From Gnetum montanum (taxonomy: Eukaryota; Streptophyta; Gnetopsida; Gnetales; Gnetaceae): a DNA stretch of 64,000 bases. Positions 22,761-35,204 of this stretch are shown piece after piece; position 1 is the stretch's first letter; each line of letters starts with the position of its first letter. The position numbers were made by a program, and so were the translations under genes. The stretch is from NCBI GenBank assembly GCA_015680685.1, contig MNCI01014193.1:85283-149282 (forward strand), given 5' to 3'. The notes beneath the pieces were generated by a model. That model worked only from the letters and a program-made list of their open reading frames with translations, searched no databases and was not told the DNA's origin.

Positions 22761-23640
22761 AGACTATAAGCTTTCATGTGAAGGTAATGCAAAGGTAAAG
22801 CTACAACAAGGATTTGCTTTGACTCTGTTTATTTTTCAATATTATGAATGGGTTAATTGAGAAAATTTAAGATGATGTTCCTTGGTGTATTCTCTTTGTT
22901 GATATTGTTTTGTTGGATAAATCCAAGACTTACTAGAGATTTAGATAAATAACCTAAAATCAAAAGGGTTGATAATTAGTCAAAGTAAAATAGAATACAT
23001 GAAATGCATTTTTAATGGAAAAGCAAGTCATAAAAATATAAGATTTGAATTCAAAACTAAAAAGTTACTTAATATAAACAATTTAGATACTTGGGGCCAC
23101 ATATTTAAATGGAAAATGAAGTTAATAAGAATGTGATAAATAGAATTGAAGTGAGATTAATGAAGTGATAAGAAGCTAGTAGTGGGCTTTGTGATAGGAG
23201 AGTTTTTGCTATATTGAAAGAATTACTATTAGACTTAGAATCCTTTATGGTACAAAATGTTAACCTATTCAAAAAGAATCAAACTCAATGCATTCACTTG
23301 ATAGAGATGTGAATGCTAAGGTAGATATTATATATGACTAAAAAGATTGAATCAACAACTCTTTTATTATAGAAAGTTTGAGAGTAGTACCCATTAATGA
23401 AAAGATTACGAAAAGCTATCTTAAATGACCTGGTCATGTGTTTTGAAGACCAAAGAATACACCTATTATAATTATTAAAGTTAAAGGAAAAATACAAAGA
23501 GATAGACCAAAACATAAATGGCTTGTAAACATAAAGAAATACATCTAAGATTTAAATATTAACGTTTACTTAGCACTTAATAAAAGTGCATGGCAAAATA
23601 GAATTCATATAATTGACTACATGTAATTAGGATAAGGGTG
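22760..23640 (+). mobile_element. RTE-type LINE fragment, RT palm to 3' end
   Basis: Plus-strand translation contains QQGFALTLFIF, then IMNGLIEKI, DDVPWCILFVDIVLLDKSK (near 22870-22925) and SQSKIEYMKCIFNGKA, the characteristic order of plant RTE reverse transcriptases, followed by a decayed C-terminal region. FVDI replaces FADD, so the catalytic pair is lost. It is related to the fragments at 41610-42560 and 44215-44505. Confidence 0.75.
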
Positions 23641-24165
23641 GGAAGATAATGAAAAATCCTTCAAATTATTTCATATTAATCTCTTCTTCAATTTCACCAT
23701 ATAGGAAGGCTAATTCTACATCAATTTGATACAACTTCCATTGATTTCTTGTAGTAATCTCTTCCCTACAAATCTTTGTGAAATAGTGAGCTAATAACTT
23801 TAGCCACCTTTTATTGGGCATTATCTATGTATCTATCACTTAATTTTTTACATTTACAATATTACAAACATTCAATGATGATGATGCTAGATAGAGATTA
23901 GATTCAAAGGTTACTATGTTTGATTACTAAATTAATTTTTTGATTAATTGGTTGTGATGTTTTAATTATGGGAGGGAAAGTACTGTTGAAACTTAAAACT
24001 ATTTGATTATATTTACCTAAAAGACATATAGCCAACATGACACTTTGGTAAAACTTGCATAGAACATGAAGGTTCCTAAAGTATGACTTGAACTTGAAAG
24101 TTCTTATTTAAAACTTGTGATATAAGTTGACTAATTAAGTCATCCTTCACTTATAATTGGTTGTG
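23640..24165. other. AT-rich sequence, nothing recognised
   Basis: No supported feature between the RTE fragment and the SINE-like cluster. Confidence 0.4.
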
Positions 24166-24169
24166 ATGT

Positions 24170-24440
24170 TACTTGGTTGGTAGGGTATTAGCCTAGTGAT
24201 AAAGGTCCTAACATAGAAATCCTAGGCCATAAGTTTGATTCTAGTGGGAAACATTGAATTGTTTCCAATTTTTGTAGATGAAACTCTAAAATCAATGTTA
24301 TCTAACATATTCAAAAGGATCTCAATGGTTATAACAAGTTTGATGATCTTGTGGTAAGGTTCTTTACATTTAACACAAAGGGTTTGAATTCAAACCTTCT
24401 TAAAAGATACATTCAATCTAAAGGTGGACTAAAACATAAG
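24170..24440 (+). repeat. Two tRNA-derived SINE-like fragments
   Basis: The first (24175-24300) has TTAGCCTAGTGATAAAGG (box A-like), then CCATAAGTTTGATTCTAGTGG (box B-like). The second (about 24340-24430) has ATCTTGTGGTAAGG and GGGTTTGAATTCAAACC, in which box B is palindromic (GGTTTGAATTCAAACC). Both are decayed. Confidence 0.4.
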
Positions 24441-25175
24441 AAAATAACACCACTTGCCTAATCTAATAACCACCATCTAACCTTGGGATTTTTCAATACT
24501 TGTATCACTTATGACACTTTAAATAGATTTATAAGGTTTTATGAGGATCCATCACTCTCCTATCTAATGTTTTTAATCTTATTGTAAATGAAGCTGTCAT
24601 CATTATGTTATTGACAACCAATCTCATATTAATGTTTATTTCTATTTTACAATAATTTCATGTATGTTTTTAAATCTAAATAGCCTTATTCTACATTTTA
24701 TATTGAGGAAATTATTCTTCATTTCATTCAAATTTAAGTATACAATTAGAGTAATTCATTATGTGCATATCTATTCTCACTTGTATTTCATTGTTCTCTA
24801 AATACAATTTGATTCTTTTATGGCCCATTTCTAATTTGTTGGAAACTTTTAGCTTCATGAAAGCACTAAATATCTACAAGTATAGATGGTTTCTTGTCAT
24901 TTTTTGAAGTAGTGATCACGTTCTTAATCACTATTTGCATTTCAATAAGTTAATCCAATAGGATATTACATAACCATTAAATAAATTAAAAGCTTTTTCA
25001 ATAAGGGTAATGGTAACTCAAAGATAAAAAATAATGAAGACATGAAACTTATTAAAAATGGTAAATGTTCTCAATGTAAAGTTTACCTCAAGTGACAATG
25101 TACATTTTCATTTGCTAGTGAATGTTGCTTTTATAGAAACACTACTACTTTTTCCCAACTTTATATTATGCCAAT
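24440..25175. other. AT-rich sequence, nothing recognised
   Basis: No supported feature. Confidence 0.4.
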
Positions 25176-25179
25176 GATA

Positions 25180-25265
25180 GATGGCTTAAGTGGTTAGCTC
25201 ATTGTTTTGTTACATAAGAGATTGTCAATTCTAGTCCCACTTAAGACATTGTTATATTCCTCTAT
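25180..25265 (+). repeat. SINE-like or tRNA-like fragment
   Basis: ATGGCTTAAGTGGTTAGCTC resembles a tRNA 5' half with box A, and GATTGTCAATTCTAGTCCC a degenerate box B. It lies just left of LTR C. Confidence 0.35.
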
Positions 25266-25278
25266 AATTCTTTTAATG

Positions 25279-26165
25279 TGATGAGCAGCGAGGTACCCCT
25301 ACGCCCAACCATACAAATCACAAGCGTTCATGCACGATTCGATTGAATTCCATGAATGGAACTAACTGTGCATCTAAATCATTATGCTTTGATTGCAATT
25401 CGCTGTCTTCCCACTTGGACTAGTGGTAGCTTTGTCATGTGTGGCTTAGTCCAAAGTGAGGCATATGATGTTGTCTAATTCTATGCTACTCCTAATAACA
25501 ATACAGAGATAAATTAACTAAGCTGATGAACAAGGGAAAATAAGATCTAAATTAGCCTATGTGCAATGAGTATTCATCCCCAATCATCCGTACATGCCTT
25601 GGACTTCATATAACTATCGTTGAGATTACCAAGTGTACATCACTGGGTGTGCTAAATGATACACTGTTGGATTACCAAGTACTTACACTTAAGCATTTGT
25701 GATTAAGTCATACTCATTCCACTTAATAACAAGAATAGTAAATAGCAATAAATGGAAAAATTAACTAAAGAAAATAGTAAATAATTAAAAAATTAAATAA
25801 TTAAAGCAATAATAAATCTAAGTAAATGTAGCAATGATAAAAGTAATCTTAGTCTTTATTTCTAGTCATGTAATATGTCCAAGTACATCACACTCAAACA
25901 AAGGTGGCATATGATTACAAACATCACACTGAAGACATGCACTAGGAATAACAAAACTGGGATTCAGAAATCTAAGAAAGACTATCAAAAACTAAGGAAA
26001 AACTATTTCCCAACTATGCACCCAAGTGTTGTATTTATAGGTTAGCACAAAAGAGATGGTATTAGATATCTAACATTGTTTTTTGGGACCCGATATTGCA
26101 TATTCGATATTAGAGCCTCGATATCGAATATCTGATATCAGGGCTAACACAATGATGACTAATCA
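25279..26165 (-). mobile_element. Gypsy-family LTR, copy C
   Basis: Starts TGATGAGCAGCGAGGTACCC and ends TAATCA (from TCATCA). It aligns with LTR D along its whole length, with mostly transition differences, and contains the TATA context (near 26030) and decayed GATATC cluster (26090-26140). TAATG precedes it (25274-25278) and also follows it (26166-26170). It is therefore either the 3' LTR of the 25279-34444 composite or a solo LTR in its own right. Confidence 0.85.
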
Positions 26166-26289
26166 TAATGTATCATGTTAACTTAGACAAACAAACATTA
26201 CAAGACAAACAAACAAATGGACTTATACATACCGTAGTGATGCTTACAAAAAATGTGGACACAACACTACAAGACACAAAACTAGGCAA

Positions 26290-29015
26290 GCTCATGTAGT
26301 TCTCGGAGGTGGTGGCTCCTTCATCGGTCGCTTCCCTTTATTGCCATGCTTGGGAAATTTGTAGCAATCAAGCAATACCTGCAATTTTTCCTCTTATGTC
26401 TGTGGGTCATGTACTATCCAAGTTGTTGAATCAATTTGTGCTAGTGTTGGCACATCCCAAGGGTAGGGCAGTTGCAGGAACATCTTATTGGTCTTCACAT
26501 ACCAAGCCACAAATTATCATCATTCTTCCTCAAAGGCCTTAGCCTTTTCTATTAATTCTTGATAATTTGTTAATCTTCTACCTAGGTTTAAGGCAACATC
26601 TTTCTGTCCATGATAACTGACTTTAACCACCTTCAATTCTGAGTTTGCCACATGGATCTTTTGCAAATCATCTTTTCTATTTGCAAACTCTTTCTCATAT
26701 AATGCATAAGTGGTTGCTACCTACTTCTCTAGCTTACTTCTAGGCCGGCCTACTATTAACATGGCAAGGTTGGCATATCTAAGGTTAGCCAATGCCATGT
26801 ACTCTTTCAGATTATCAATCTACAAGTCTTTATTTTTTACTTCCACCTGATGGACTAGAGCATAGCTATCAAAGTTGGGTTGCCAGTTGGGATTTTGCGT
26901 TAACATGGTTGTAATACTAGCTTTAGCCATTTGGATTTTCTTTTCATTTATTTGCTTATACATGCCTACTTGTTTGTGGAAGTGTTCCTTCAGCTTTTCA
27001 TGTTTCTTGGCCTCATTTTGCCATGCGCTGATTTCAATTGCTGACTTTTGTCGAATAGCATGAACCTCCTCCATTGAGAGGGTTTTATTTTCTTTGGCCA
27101 ATCTACTAATATCCTGGTTGATCCTCATCAGCTGTTCCCTCAACTGATGGACACTTTCTTCCAAAATATTCTTTTGTTGTTCAACAATGGTCAATCTAGA
27201 GTTTTTTGCAGCGAGCTGTTTATTCTCCTCTTGAGTGACAATCAATGCTTTTTTGTAAGCATGGGATTGTGCATTAGCAGTAGAGGCATTCCAGATCACC
27301 TTCTCTTTTTCTTGCTTGACAGCTCTATTTTCTTTAGTCAACTTTATCATTTGCTCTGTTCTAAATTGCTCTACCTAGTCAAGCCCAATAAATTAAGTAG
27401 GATCCCATCTTTTAGCTCTCAAGGTGACGAACTCTTGTTGTAACCGTTGAACTTCTACTTCTATGTGTTCTACCCTGATCTATGCCATGACTAGTTTTTC
27501 TTTAGTGGCAATGGGGTATGATTGTGTTGTAGTGACATGAATGAGGATGTCGAATAAGGTGGTCATCACTTGCCCTATCTGCAGTAATCGATCTAATACA
27601 TTCCCATGTGCTGCAAGAGTCATTTAAGTTCCAAGGATCATTTGTGCATCTCTGATCTTGGTTAGATCTACTAAGGGCACAACAAGCACATTTAATGATT
27701 CTTTAATGTGGTCTATAATCACTTTAACTATGCTTGCTGCATCTTGATGATGCATTACCACTGCTATAGCACCTTCTCCTATCTCAAGCATCACTTGGAA
27801 GGATGCATCATTACCAGAGATTTATCTGGACCATTGGGATTCTCCTCCTGATTGTAGTGAGATCTGCCCTTTTGTCAGATTAGTTGAAACAACGGACTGT
27901 ACCTCATCCAAGACTCTAAAGAGGCTTGATTCTTCCCTACTTCCCCAGCTAAGTGTCTTAGCAATTTTTTGCAAGTGGCTCATTAAGGGTCTGTAATCTT
28001 GTGGTGGCTGCGATGGCGAAGCTTATGTTTAAGGGTGTTGTTCAAGCTCTTTTTTTACTTCCTTCTCTGGTTCTTACTCTTCACCAAGGTCTTTCCTTGG
28101 TGCTACAGTTTGAGGATCTCAGCGAAGGAAGCATTTTGACCCTTCCTAAGGATGTCATTTGTGTATCCCAGGATTCTATCGTGTTTACATAGCTTTCTAA
28201 TTAGGCAAGGGAATGGAAATGTTGGCTTTCTTACCTTTTTCTCCTCAAACCACCTTTTGATCTCTGTATAATATAGCTACGGAAGGTTGGCTGCATACTT
28301 GCCCATTAGGATGGCACTTCCCCTAGCTGCATTGGTGGAGATTTGGTTGAGCCCTTTGGTGGGAAATAAATGATATGTCCCTATTTTGAAATAAGTTCTT
28401 TCTTCCAGAGTTAATTCATGATATGCTTTGTCATCATTGTCATATGCTTTCCTTAGCCACAACTTTCTTGTATCAGGATCAGATCCTATATACAAATAGG
28501 CTAACTTAGCCCCTTCATTTAACATATTTAGAGCTTTGGTAATTGCTTTAACTGAGAAGTCAACATTGACTCTGCAAATGTTAATTATGGTGCCTTCCTT
28601 CTTATTATGCTAGAATTAGTATGTTTCTCCAAGATACCACTCACCACTGTCTAAAATAATAGGTCACAAAGGTGACACCTAAAGTTGTGTTTGAACTACC
28701 TTTGGAGCAAACTTTATAAATGAACTAAAGTTCATCTCCACGATGACTGTAGTTAACATGGATTTTTCTTGAATGACCTTAAGGCATTTCGGGGACAACA
28801 TGAGATGTTGTCCCTATGTGAGTGTCTGTGGTTTTGCAACCTCTTCTTAGATCAATTGTCCTGTAACAGGATCCTCTTGATGAATGTTGAATGATTTGGC
28901 TTTCTACTCCTTGTGCCCCACACATTCGCCTTATTGGCCTTAGTCACCTTATGGGCACTTGGTTGCTCATTATAAAGGTTCTCCTTATGCTCCTCTTTTT
29001 GGGACCATCTGCAAT
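26290..29015 (-). pseudogene. Decayed large reading frame for an unknown coiled-coil protein (2)
   Basis: Minus-strand translation reads as a protein of roughly 850-900 residues in two frames joined near 28130, interrupted almost only by stops that single transitions explain. It opens at an ATG (near 29009) directly after TTGATTGCAG, a good splice acceptor. The N-terminal part includes LAYLYIGSDPDTRKLWL and GTYHLFPTKGLNQIS (28277-28525). The middle carries an intact 176-codon coiled coil (26820-27350) with ENKQLAAKNSRL and LREQLMRINQDISRL heptads. The tail ends PMKEPPPPRTT near 26296. GAGAAAAAG then GTAAGAAAG near 28230 is a good splice donor, so the frame change may mark an intron. No retroviral enzyme domain is seen. 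The protein was not recognised. It may be a captured host gene or an element-specific ORF. Confidence 0.45.
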
Positions 29016-29329
29016 CAAGCAAAGATTGGGTGTTACTAAGGTTTTGTTCTTTATCATTAATTAGTTTATACCTTACTCATTCTCTTAGTTCGTTAAGTTC
29101 TTAGTTCATATGATTGCAGAGTTAGAAAAATTTTTAGGAAAAATCCCCAAAAAGTGTTTATCGTCTTTTACGACCCTTCATAACTGTTTCCTTTTTTTCA
29201 TATGTGTGGCTTATTATAATAATTATGGTTCTTGGGTGGAAAAATTAAGGTTTCTAGCATCATTACAATTGATTTTTCAATATAACACTTATGGTTTTTA
29301 ATGTTCTTACCTTTATAATATCCTTTAGG

Positions 29330-29660
29330 TGATAGCAGATTTCAGAAAAGTGGCACAAGTTTCTCACACAAGCACTCCCCCACAACTAACTTGAACACTC
29401 CAGGTTCAGATAGGTTCAAATGGTATGGAAAATGAAGCAATAGAGAGCCAAATATCGCAAGTTGTAGTTGGTTATGTAAAGCTCTAAGTTGCTATAGAAA
29501 TTTGAAAAACTTCCCTAGTTGCAAATGATGAGAATGAAGTTTGGGCACCACAAGGGTCATATATATAGGTTTTGTGTGACCTGATATCGGGTATCCAACA
29601 TTGCATCCCACCCAATATCAGGTACTCAATATCAAGGTCCATGAATAAGCATCTCATGAG
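29330..29660 (-). promoter_or_regulatory. LTR-like promoter and leader upstream of the unknown reading frame
   Basis: On the minus strand, a GATATC-type cluster (29578-29636, for example CCCGATATCAGG) is followed by a TATA box CCTATATATATGA (about 29562-29574), a 230-base leader, and AAAG then GTAAGAAC (near 29310), a possible splice donor. The layout copies that of the family LTRs, but overall similarity to them is low. With the acceptor at about 29010 it would make a 5' intron ending at the ATG (inference). Confidence 0.4.
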
Positions 29661-30610
29661 GGTACTGAGCATAAAAAATGAAGCTCTAGGGTTGGTTGGA
29701 AGGTTTGGGATAAGTAGGAAATCATATAAGGCACTGAAAGTGTGAGAAGGTGGAGTCGTTGACATGAAAAGCTTTGGAAAAAGTAAGAAAAAGGGCATTG
29801 AAATCAAGGTTGTGGATGGATTAAGTTACATGAGAAGGGAAACTATGAAATTTAACAATTATGTGCTTGGAAGGTTAAGAATGATGTGCTTGTGTCAAAC
29901 AAGTACAAGGTACAAAAGTTACACAAGTGGATTCTCCCCAGAGCAGGCTCCAGCCCATAATGCCCTTGTGTAACCGCACCTAAAAATGTCCATAGGCATT
30001 AAAGGGGTTGAAAGCAATGCACACTTATGCAACAAAACACACATGTTAAAACTACCAATTTGAGATAATAACTCTATGTTACACAAAACCACAAGTTAGG
30101 ATCAAACAGACAATGAGATGAGATGGATTGTAGAAAGGATTGCAACAATTGGGACATGAGGTGTCTTACCATGGGCACAACGAATTCTTGAGTGTTACTA
30201 ATGGTTAACTAATAGGAGTTCTTCTTTTCAAGATTTAAACTAAGTCCAAACCACATTTCAATGACATCACATCGTTTCATCACGTCAGCAAGCAATTATA
30301 AGACTATCATAGTTGCAAGAAGTAACATCACTTAGTGTTTTGTCCAAGGGAGGAGCTTATTTATGGTACACCTTCCTCTTTTCTTAGGGTTTTTTTTCAA
30401 GGAAGGTCTGAGAAGCCACCAACCTTTAGGCATGAGTACATGTCTTTCTAGTGGGACCCATAGAATTCATTCAATGCCTTTTTATGGTACTCTTACTCCC
30501 ATTTTTTGTTAGATCTACAAAGATATAATTACAACTTTAGCAACATGATAAAACATACAAAAGTGGCCAAAGAGAATCCACAAATCCCCTTGATGTCACA
30601 CCCCTTACAT
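29660..30610 (-). mobile_element. Possible LTR fragment of another family
   Basis: On the minus strand, TAAGGGG then TGTGACATC (near 30600) looks like a polypurine tract followed by a TG LTR start, and a TATA-like CCATAAATAAGC lies downstream near 30355. No CA end or primer site was identified, so this is tentative. A 69-codon open frame at 29764-29973 is not judged real. Confidence 0.25.
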
Positions 30611-31050
30611 TTTGCTTTGGTTTTGCACTCTTCTGCCTAGACATAATGATTATGGATTTATTTTTGGGTTGGATGATGAAAAAGAATATCATTATGCCTA
30701 GAGCAAGAAACTCTTATTAATGGAATGAGTGGATGGATGATGTGGTTTCATTATCCAAATAATCAGTCCCTTATGACTTGACAACATAGAGAAAACCTCA
30801 CCTCAGTGGGTAACATGATCATTTTATTCATAAGCAAGTTTACTAACAAGAAGATGAAAACAACAAATAGAAAAAGTTGAAACAAATAGGAAAAATTGTA
30901 TTAAGAAATGAGAAAATGACAAAAAATTGAAAAATAAAAAGATGGAAAACTCTTATGAATCCTGAAGATTAGAATGGGGGGAGGGGGTGTGTGATCCCCA
31001 CAACTAAACATTGGTCATGAAAATGATTAATAAGCAGATAAATAGGATCC
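30610..31050. other. AT-rich spacer with a purine tract
   Basis: Contains GGGGGGAGGGGG (about 30976-30987) next to TGTGTGATCC on the plus strand. It could be a polypurine tract of a plus-strand element or a G-rich structural motif. No gene. Confidence 0.3.
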
Positions 31051-33435
31051 ATGCATGTATAAAACATTGGTAACTATTCATTCCCTAGCCACTACGTGTA
31101 TGTTGGTGTTGCGGTGGCTGGGTAGACAAATTGTTGATCACACACTTGATTGTTAAATGTATGGTGGATCAGGGTATGAGAGGTGTTAATGTTATGGATG
31201 GTTGAGCCATGATTGCACCCTTGATCATGATATGGTATGCATGGATTTTTTGGTCTCCCCACGCTTGTAGATTCATTGCTTGGGTTTGGAATTAGAGTAA
31301 TATGGATGATGGCCCTTGTGTATGATCAGAGGATGATGGTGGTAAAAAGGAAGGTATTGCACCAGATTGGCATTGTGTTGGTTCGGATGATGTGGTAGAT
31401 CCATAAGTCTTTTGCTTTGGCTTACAACCTTTTCTAAAGAAGGAACATTTTCGATGTGGCAGTTGAGATCTACCGATGTTAGTATGTCTATGCACATTTG
31501 CAGCACAAGTAGCATTTGTTTGTTGATATTGTGGTGCGAAACCTTCTTATGTCGTTGGTGGTGGCATGTGATGAGGTGAAGGATGAGAATATCGAGGGTA
31601 GGATGGATGGTAAGAGGCACAAGGTGGTGATCCCTTCGAAGATGTCATGGATTGATGGTATTTGAAGTAGAGGATGTAGAACTAGTTGTAGAAACAAGGT
31701 GTTGAACATAATGTCCGTGCAATTTCGATGGATAGGAAGGATAGGGCCGATTTGGTGGTGGCCTCCCCCACGACTGTGGTTGTTGCCATTGTGGTTGATG
31801 ATAGTGTTGAGGTTGGTAATAAGTCCTCATAGGATGGTACAATTGATTGTGGGGCTATCTATAATTACCTTGAGGAAGAGAAAATTTCCTTGGCATGTGC
31901 TTCTATACAAACTTTGGATTTAGGCACCTACCTAATATTCATGTAAATGTAACAAAATTGGGTAATGGCCTTTCTAATGATCATATATGCAGATGTCACA
32001 TCCATTATCTTCTTTTGTCGTTGAGTCTATAGCCTTACTTTTATTAGCCATTTTTCTTGTTTGCCAAAAGGTGTTCCTAGTTGTTTCTTGGTTCTGTATC
32101 CTTTGTTTATTGTGATCACCTAGCTTGTTTTGCATGCTCCTCTCCTCGACTATCTCAATGAGAGTTGTAACATTTTCATATATCCATTTCGACATCCTAT
32201 TAAACTTTGCTTCAAGTTCATTAATAGACTTTTGTATCGGCAAGGTTGTTGCAAAATCACCTTATCGAGAGCAATTTCTTTCTCCTTACCATAGATATGG
32301 ATCTTCTTCTGTTGAAGAGTTGGATCCCACTGATATTTCTCGACATTCTCCCATTTGCATCTCTCCTTCTTCTTTTGCCACATGCTCAATTAGTTCTTAG
32401 ATTTGATGGGCTTGTAGCTCGTATAATTAACCTAGGGCATACATCCCAATGGTCTCCCTCATTTCATTACAAGGCCCATCTATGATGTGGAATAGTTGCC
32501 TTTCCGTAGAGAAACCATGGCCTGGGCATCTATCCAATAGAGAATAATATCTATTTAAGGCCATGTTCAAGGGTTTATGTTGTCCTTGCTTCCATCCTTG
32601 GATTTATCTCCTCAAGTTGGACACCCTCGCATAGGTCTAGTATTTCTTGTTGAAGAGTTCCAGCATTGTGGACCATCGTCAAATTGAATTTGATTTTAAT
32701 GATCTATACCACACTTCAACTTTATCAATTAGTGTCCTAGGAAAGAGCTTAAACTTTTGCCACCCACTTTCAATGTTGTAGAAAGCACAAGCATCATGGA
32801 AGGCTTGTAAATGATGTTGCAAATTTGAATCATAGCCTCTTGCAAATTTAGGAATATTATTCATATCAAGCCTAGGTAGGTGACTCTCTTTGCGATGCTT
32901 GCAAGATATCTTAACTACCTATGTGATCTGCATTAGGCTTTGAATGGCCAAAAAGGGTCATCGTCATTAGACAAGTTGTGATGAAAATTTCTATTTGGTT
33001 GATTGTGATTATTTTATCTATGTTCATGTTGATAACTATGAGTGTTCCTATGGGTTCGATTTTTGTTTCTATTCTGATCCTTTAGTGAAGCTTTATCTTC
33101 ACACCTACATTCATCTTTATCAGAACTAGACATTGAAAGGGAAAAGGAAGATGAAGAACTAGAATGATTGCCATGGCTTCTATGGTGTTCCCCAAGGTTC
33201 TTTGATTTATTGTTTCTTGGTTTCAAGGAGGTTTTAGTTCAGGACTTACGTCATCTCCTCCAAGATTATTTGCCTTAGGTGAATGTAGTCTTCGAGTGTT
33301 GTTAGGGCAGTCATGAACATAAGAAACCCCTACATAAGGTTGGTCACTTCAATTTTGCTCACTATATATCTCATTAGTTCTCCAATGAATGTTTTCGTTA
33401 TATAGTGCATTATCGCTTCCTTGTGGAAGAGACAT
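31050..33435 (-). pseudogene. Gypsy gag pseudogene, minus strand
   Basis: Probable start ATG at 33435. Going down: a charged Ser-rich segment (33014-33226: SSSSSFSLSMSSSDKDE with Arg/His-rich flanks), then the retrotransposon gag core (32679-32864: NIPKFARGYDSNLQHHLQAF ... KLFPRTLIDKVEVWYRSL), then a Gln/Pro/His/Tyr-rich linker (31645-31842: HYHQPQWQQPQSWGRPPPN). The order matches the plus-strand gag at 56749-59060. Several frameshifts and stops. No protease or pol follows it to the left. Confidence 0.75.
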
Positions 33436-33540
33436 TGTTGTTGGCTTATGGTATGTGATTTAATATTTTCTGAAGATTCTATGATTAATACCTTTACAAT
33501 GATTGTGTATGATGTAACTAATCTAGATAACTAGCACCAT

Positions 33541-33558
33541 CCTTGGCAACAATGCCAA
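33541..33558 (-). other. Primer-binding site, tRNA-Asp type (decayed)
   Basis: Directly inside LTR D, the minus strand reads TTGGCATTGTTGCCAAGG. Known plant Gypsy elements use TGGCGCCGTTGCCGGGGA, complementary to tRNA-Asp. All differences here are transitions. It fixes LTR D as the 5' LTR of a minus-strand element. Confidence 0.75.
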
Positions 33559-34444
33559 TGATGGGTGACGAGGTACCTGTACGTCCAACCATACAAATCA
33601 CAAGCATTCATGCATAATCTGGTCAAATTCCATGGATAGAATTAGCTGTGCATCTAAATCGTTATGCTTTGATCACAGTTCACTGTCTTCTCACTTAGAC
33701 TAGTGGTACCTTTGTCACATATGGTTTAGTCCAAAGTGAGACATATGATGTTGTCTAATTCTATGCTGCTCCCAATGACGATAAAAAGATAAGTTAACTA
33801 AGTTAATGAACAATGGAAAATAAGATCTAAAATAGCCTATGTGCGATGAGTATCCATCCCCAATCATTCGTACATGCTTTGGACTTCATATAACTACCAC
33901 TAGGATTGCCAAGCATACATCACTAGGTGTGCCAAATAATACATTGCTGGATTACTAGGTACTTACACTTAAGCACTCATGATTAAGTCTACTCATTCCA
34001 CTTAATAATAGGAATAGTAAATAGCAATAAATGAAAACATTAACTAAAGAAAATAGTAAATAATTAAACAATTAAAGAATTAAAGAAATAATAAATCTAA
34101 GTGAATGCAACAAAGATGGAAGTAATTTTGATCTTTATTTCTAGTCATGTAACATGTCCAAGTACGTCACACTCGAACAAAGGTGTTGTACGATTACAAA
34201 CATTACAATGCGGGCATGCACTATGAATAACAGAACTAGAATTCAGAAATCCAAGAAAGACTATCAAAAACCAAGAAAAAACTATCCCCCAACTAGGCAC
34301 CCAAGTGTTGTATTTATAAACTAGCACAGAAGAGACAATATTAGATATCCAACATCATTTCTTGGGACTCGATATTGCATATTCAATATTGAAGCCTCGA
34401 TATCGAGTATTCAATATTGGGGCTGACACAATGATGACTCATCA
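33559..34444 (-). mobile_element. Gypsy-family LTR, copy D (5' LTR)
   Basis: Runs from TGATGGGTGACGAGG to TCATCA (34439-34444), with a minus-strand TATA box near 34313 and a GATATC-type cluster at 34368-34430. The primer site sits directly to its left and gag beyond. TAATG (34445-34449) follows the terminus and equals the five bases before LTR C. The element 25279-34444 would be 9,166 bp. Confidence 0.9.
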
Positions 34445-35200
34445 TAATGTATCATGTTGGTTGTCTTAGGGTGTATTTATGGTCAAATTATCTCAAGTTT
34501 AATTGTAAAATTTTTTAAGATCAATTGTAAAAGACAATCCCAAAATTAGCAAGCTTTTTCTCTTCATGTTGTTCTAGAGTTTTACCTCTTCTTCATGCTT
34601 AACATATGATGCACTTTGGCTTTTACTTGTTATTAACATTGTTTTTGGGATCCAACATTAAGGGTTTCATCAATATATATGATAGCTTTAATTCCCAAAT
34701 GAATTTTTAAGAAATGCAATATGTCAAAAACTATGTAAAATTAGTCAATATTAACCAATTCACTGCAAAATAGTTACAGGAAATGTAAATTGTCAACTAT
34801 TCATGTGTTGGAGGGACCTCTTTTTTTGTTTTGTTTTTTGTTTTTTGTTTTACAACAATTTTAAAATTAATTGCTAAAGGATTTTTCAAATGTATATGAT
34901 ACAAAGTGAAATATTATTTTTTAATACTACGATTTCATAGTATGTTAAAAAAAAACCTTTACCATGCACCAAAAACTAAGTTCAAGGCTTATAGAGGCAC
35001 TAGCTCAACTTGTTTTCAGTAATAATCACTATTCTTTAGCAACTTATATTGGGGTCACCACTATCCATTCAAAGCACTACATTAATTTTCAATGTGAGAA
35101 AGAGATTTAAAAAAGATTTTTTTTTAATTTTAAAAGGAAGTTGCACAAAGGATAGGTATAAGAATACATCAATTAAAATAGGTGTAGGCCACATGATAGG
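34445..35200. other. SINE-like tail, then AT-rich sequence
   Basis: 34460-34500 (GTCTTAGGGTGTATTTATGG) resembles the SINE tail next to LTR A. The rest is AT-rich, with a T/G low-complexity run near 34820-34850. No gene. Confidence 0.4.
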
Positions 35201-35204
35201 GTTC

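Noticed and set aside
25180-25265. Functional tRNA gene
   Set aside because: Box A and box B-like pieces are present but no complete cloverleaf with paired acceptor and anticodon stems could be drawn.
26875-27443. Plus-strand frames of 62 and 98 codons, Phe/Leu/Cys-rich
   Set aside because: Reverse-strand shadows of the coiled-coil frame; the hydrophobic composition is the complement of Lys/Glu/Gln codons.
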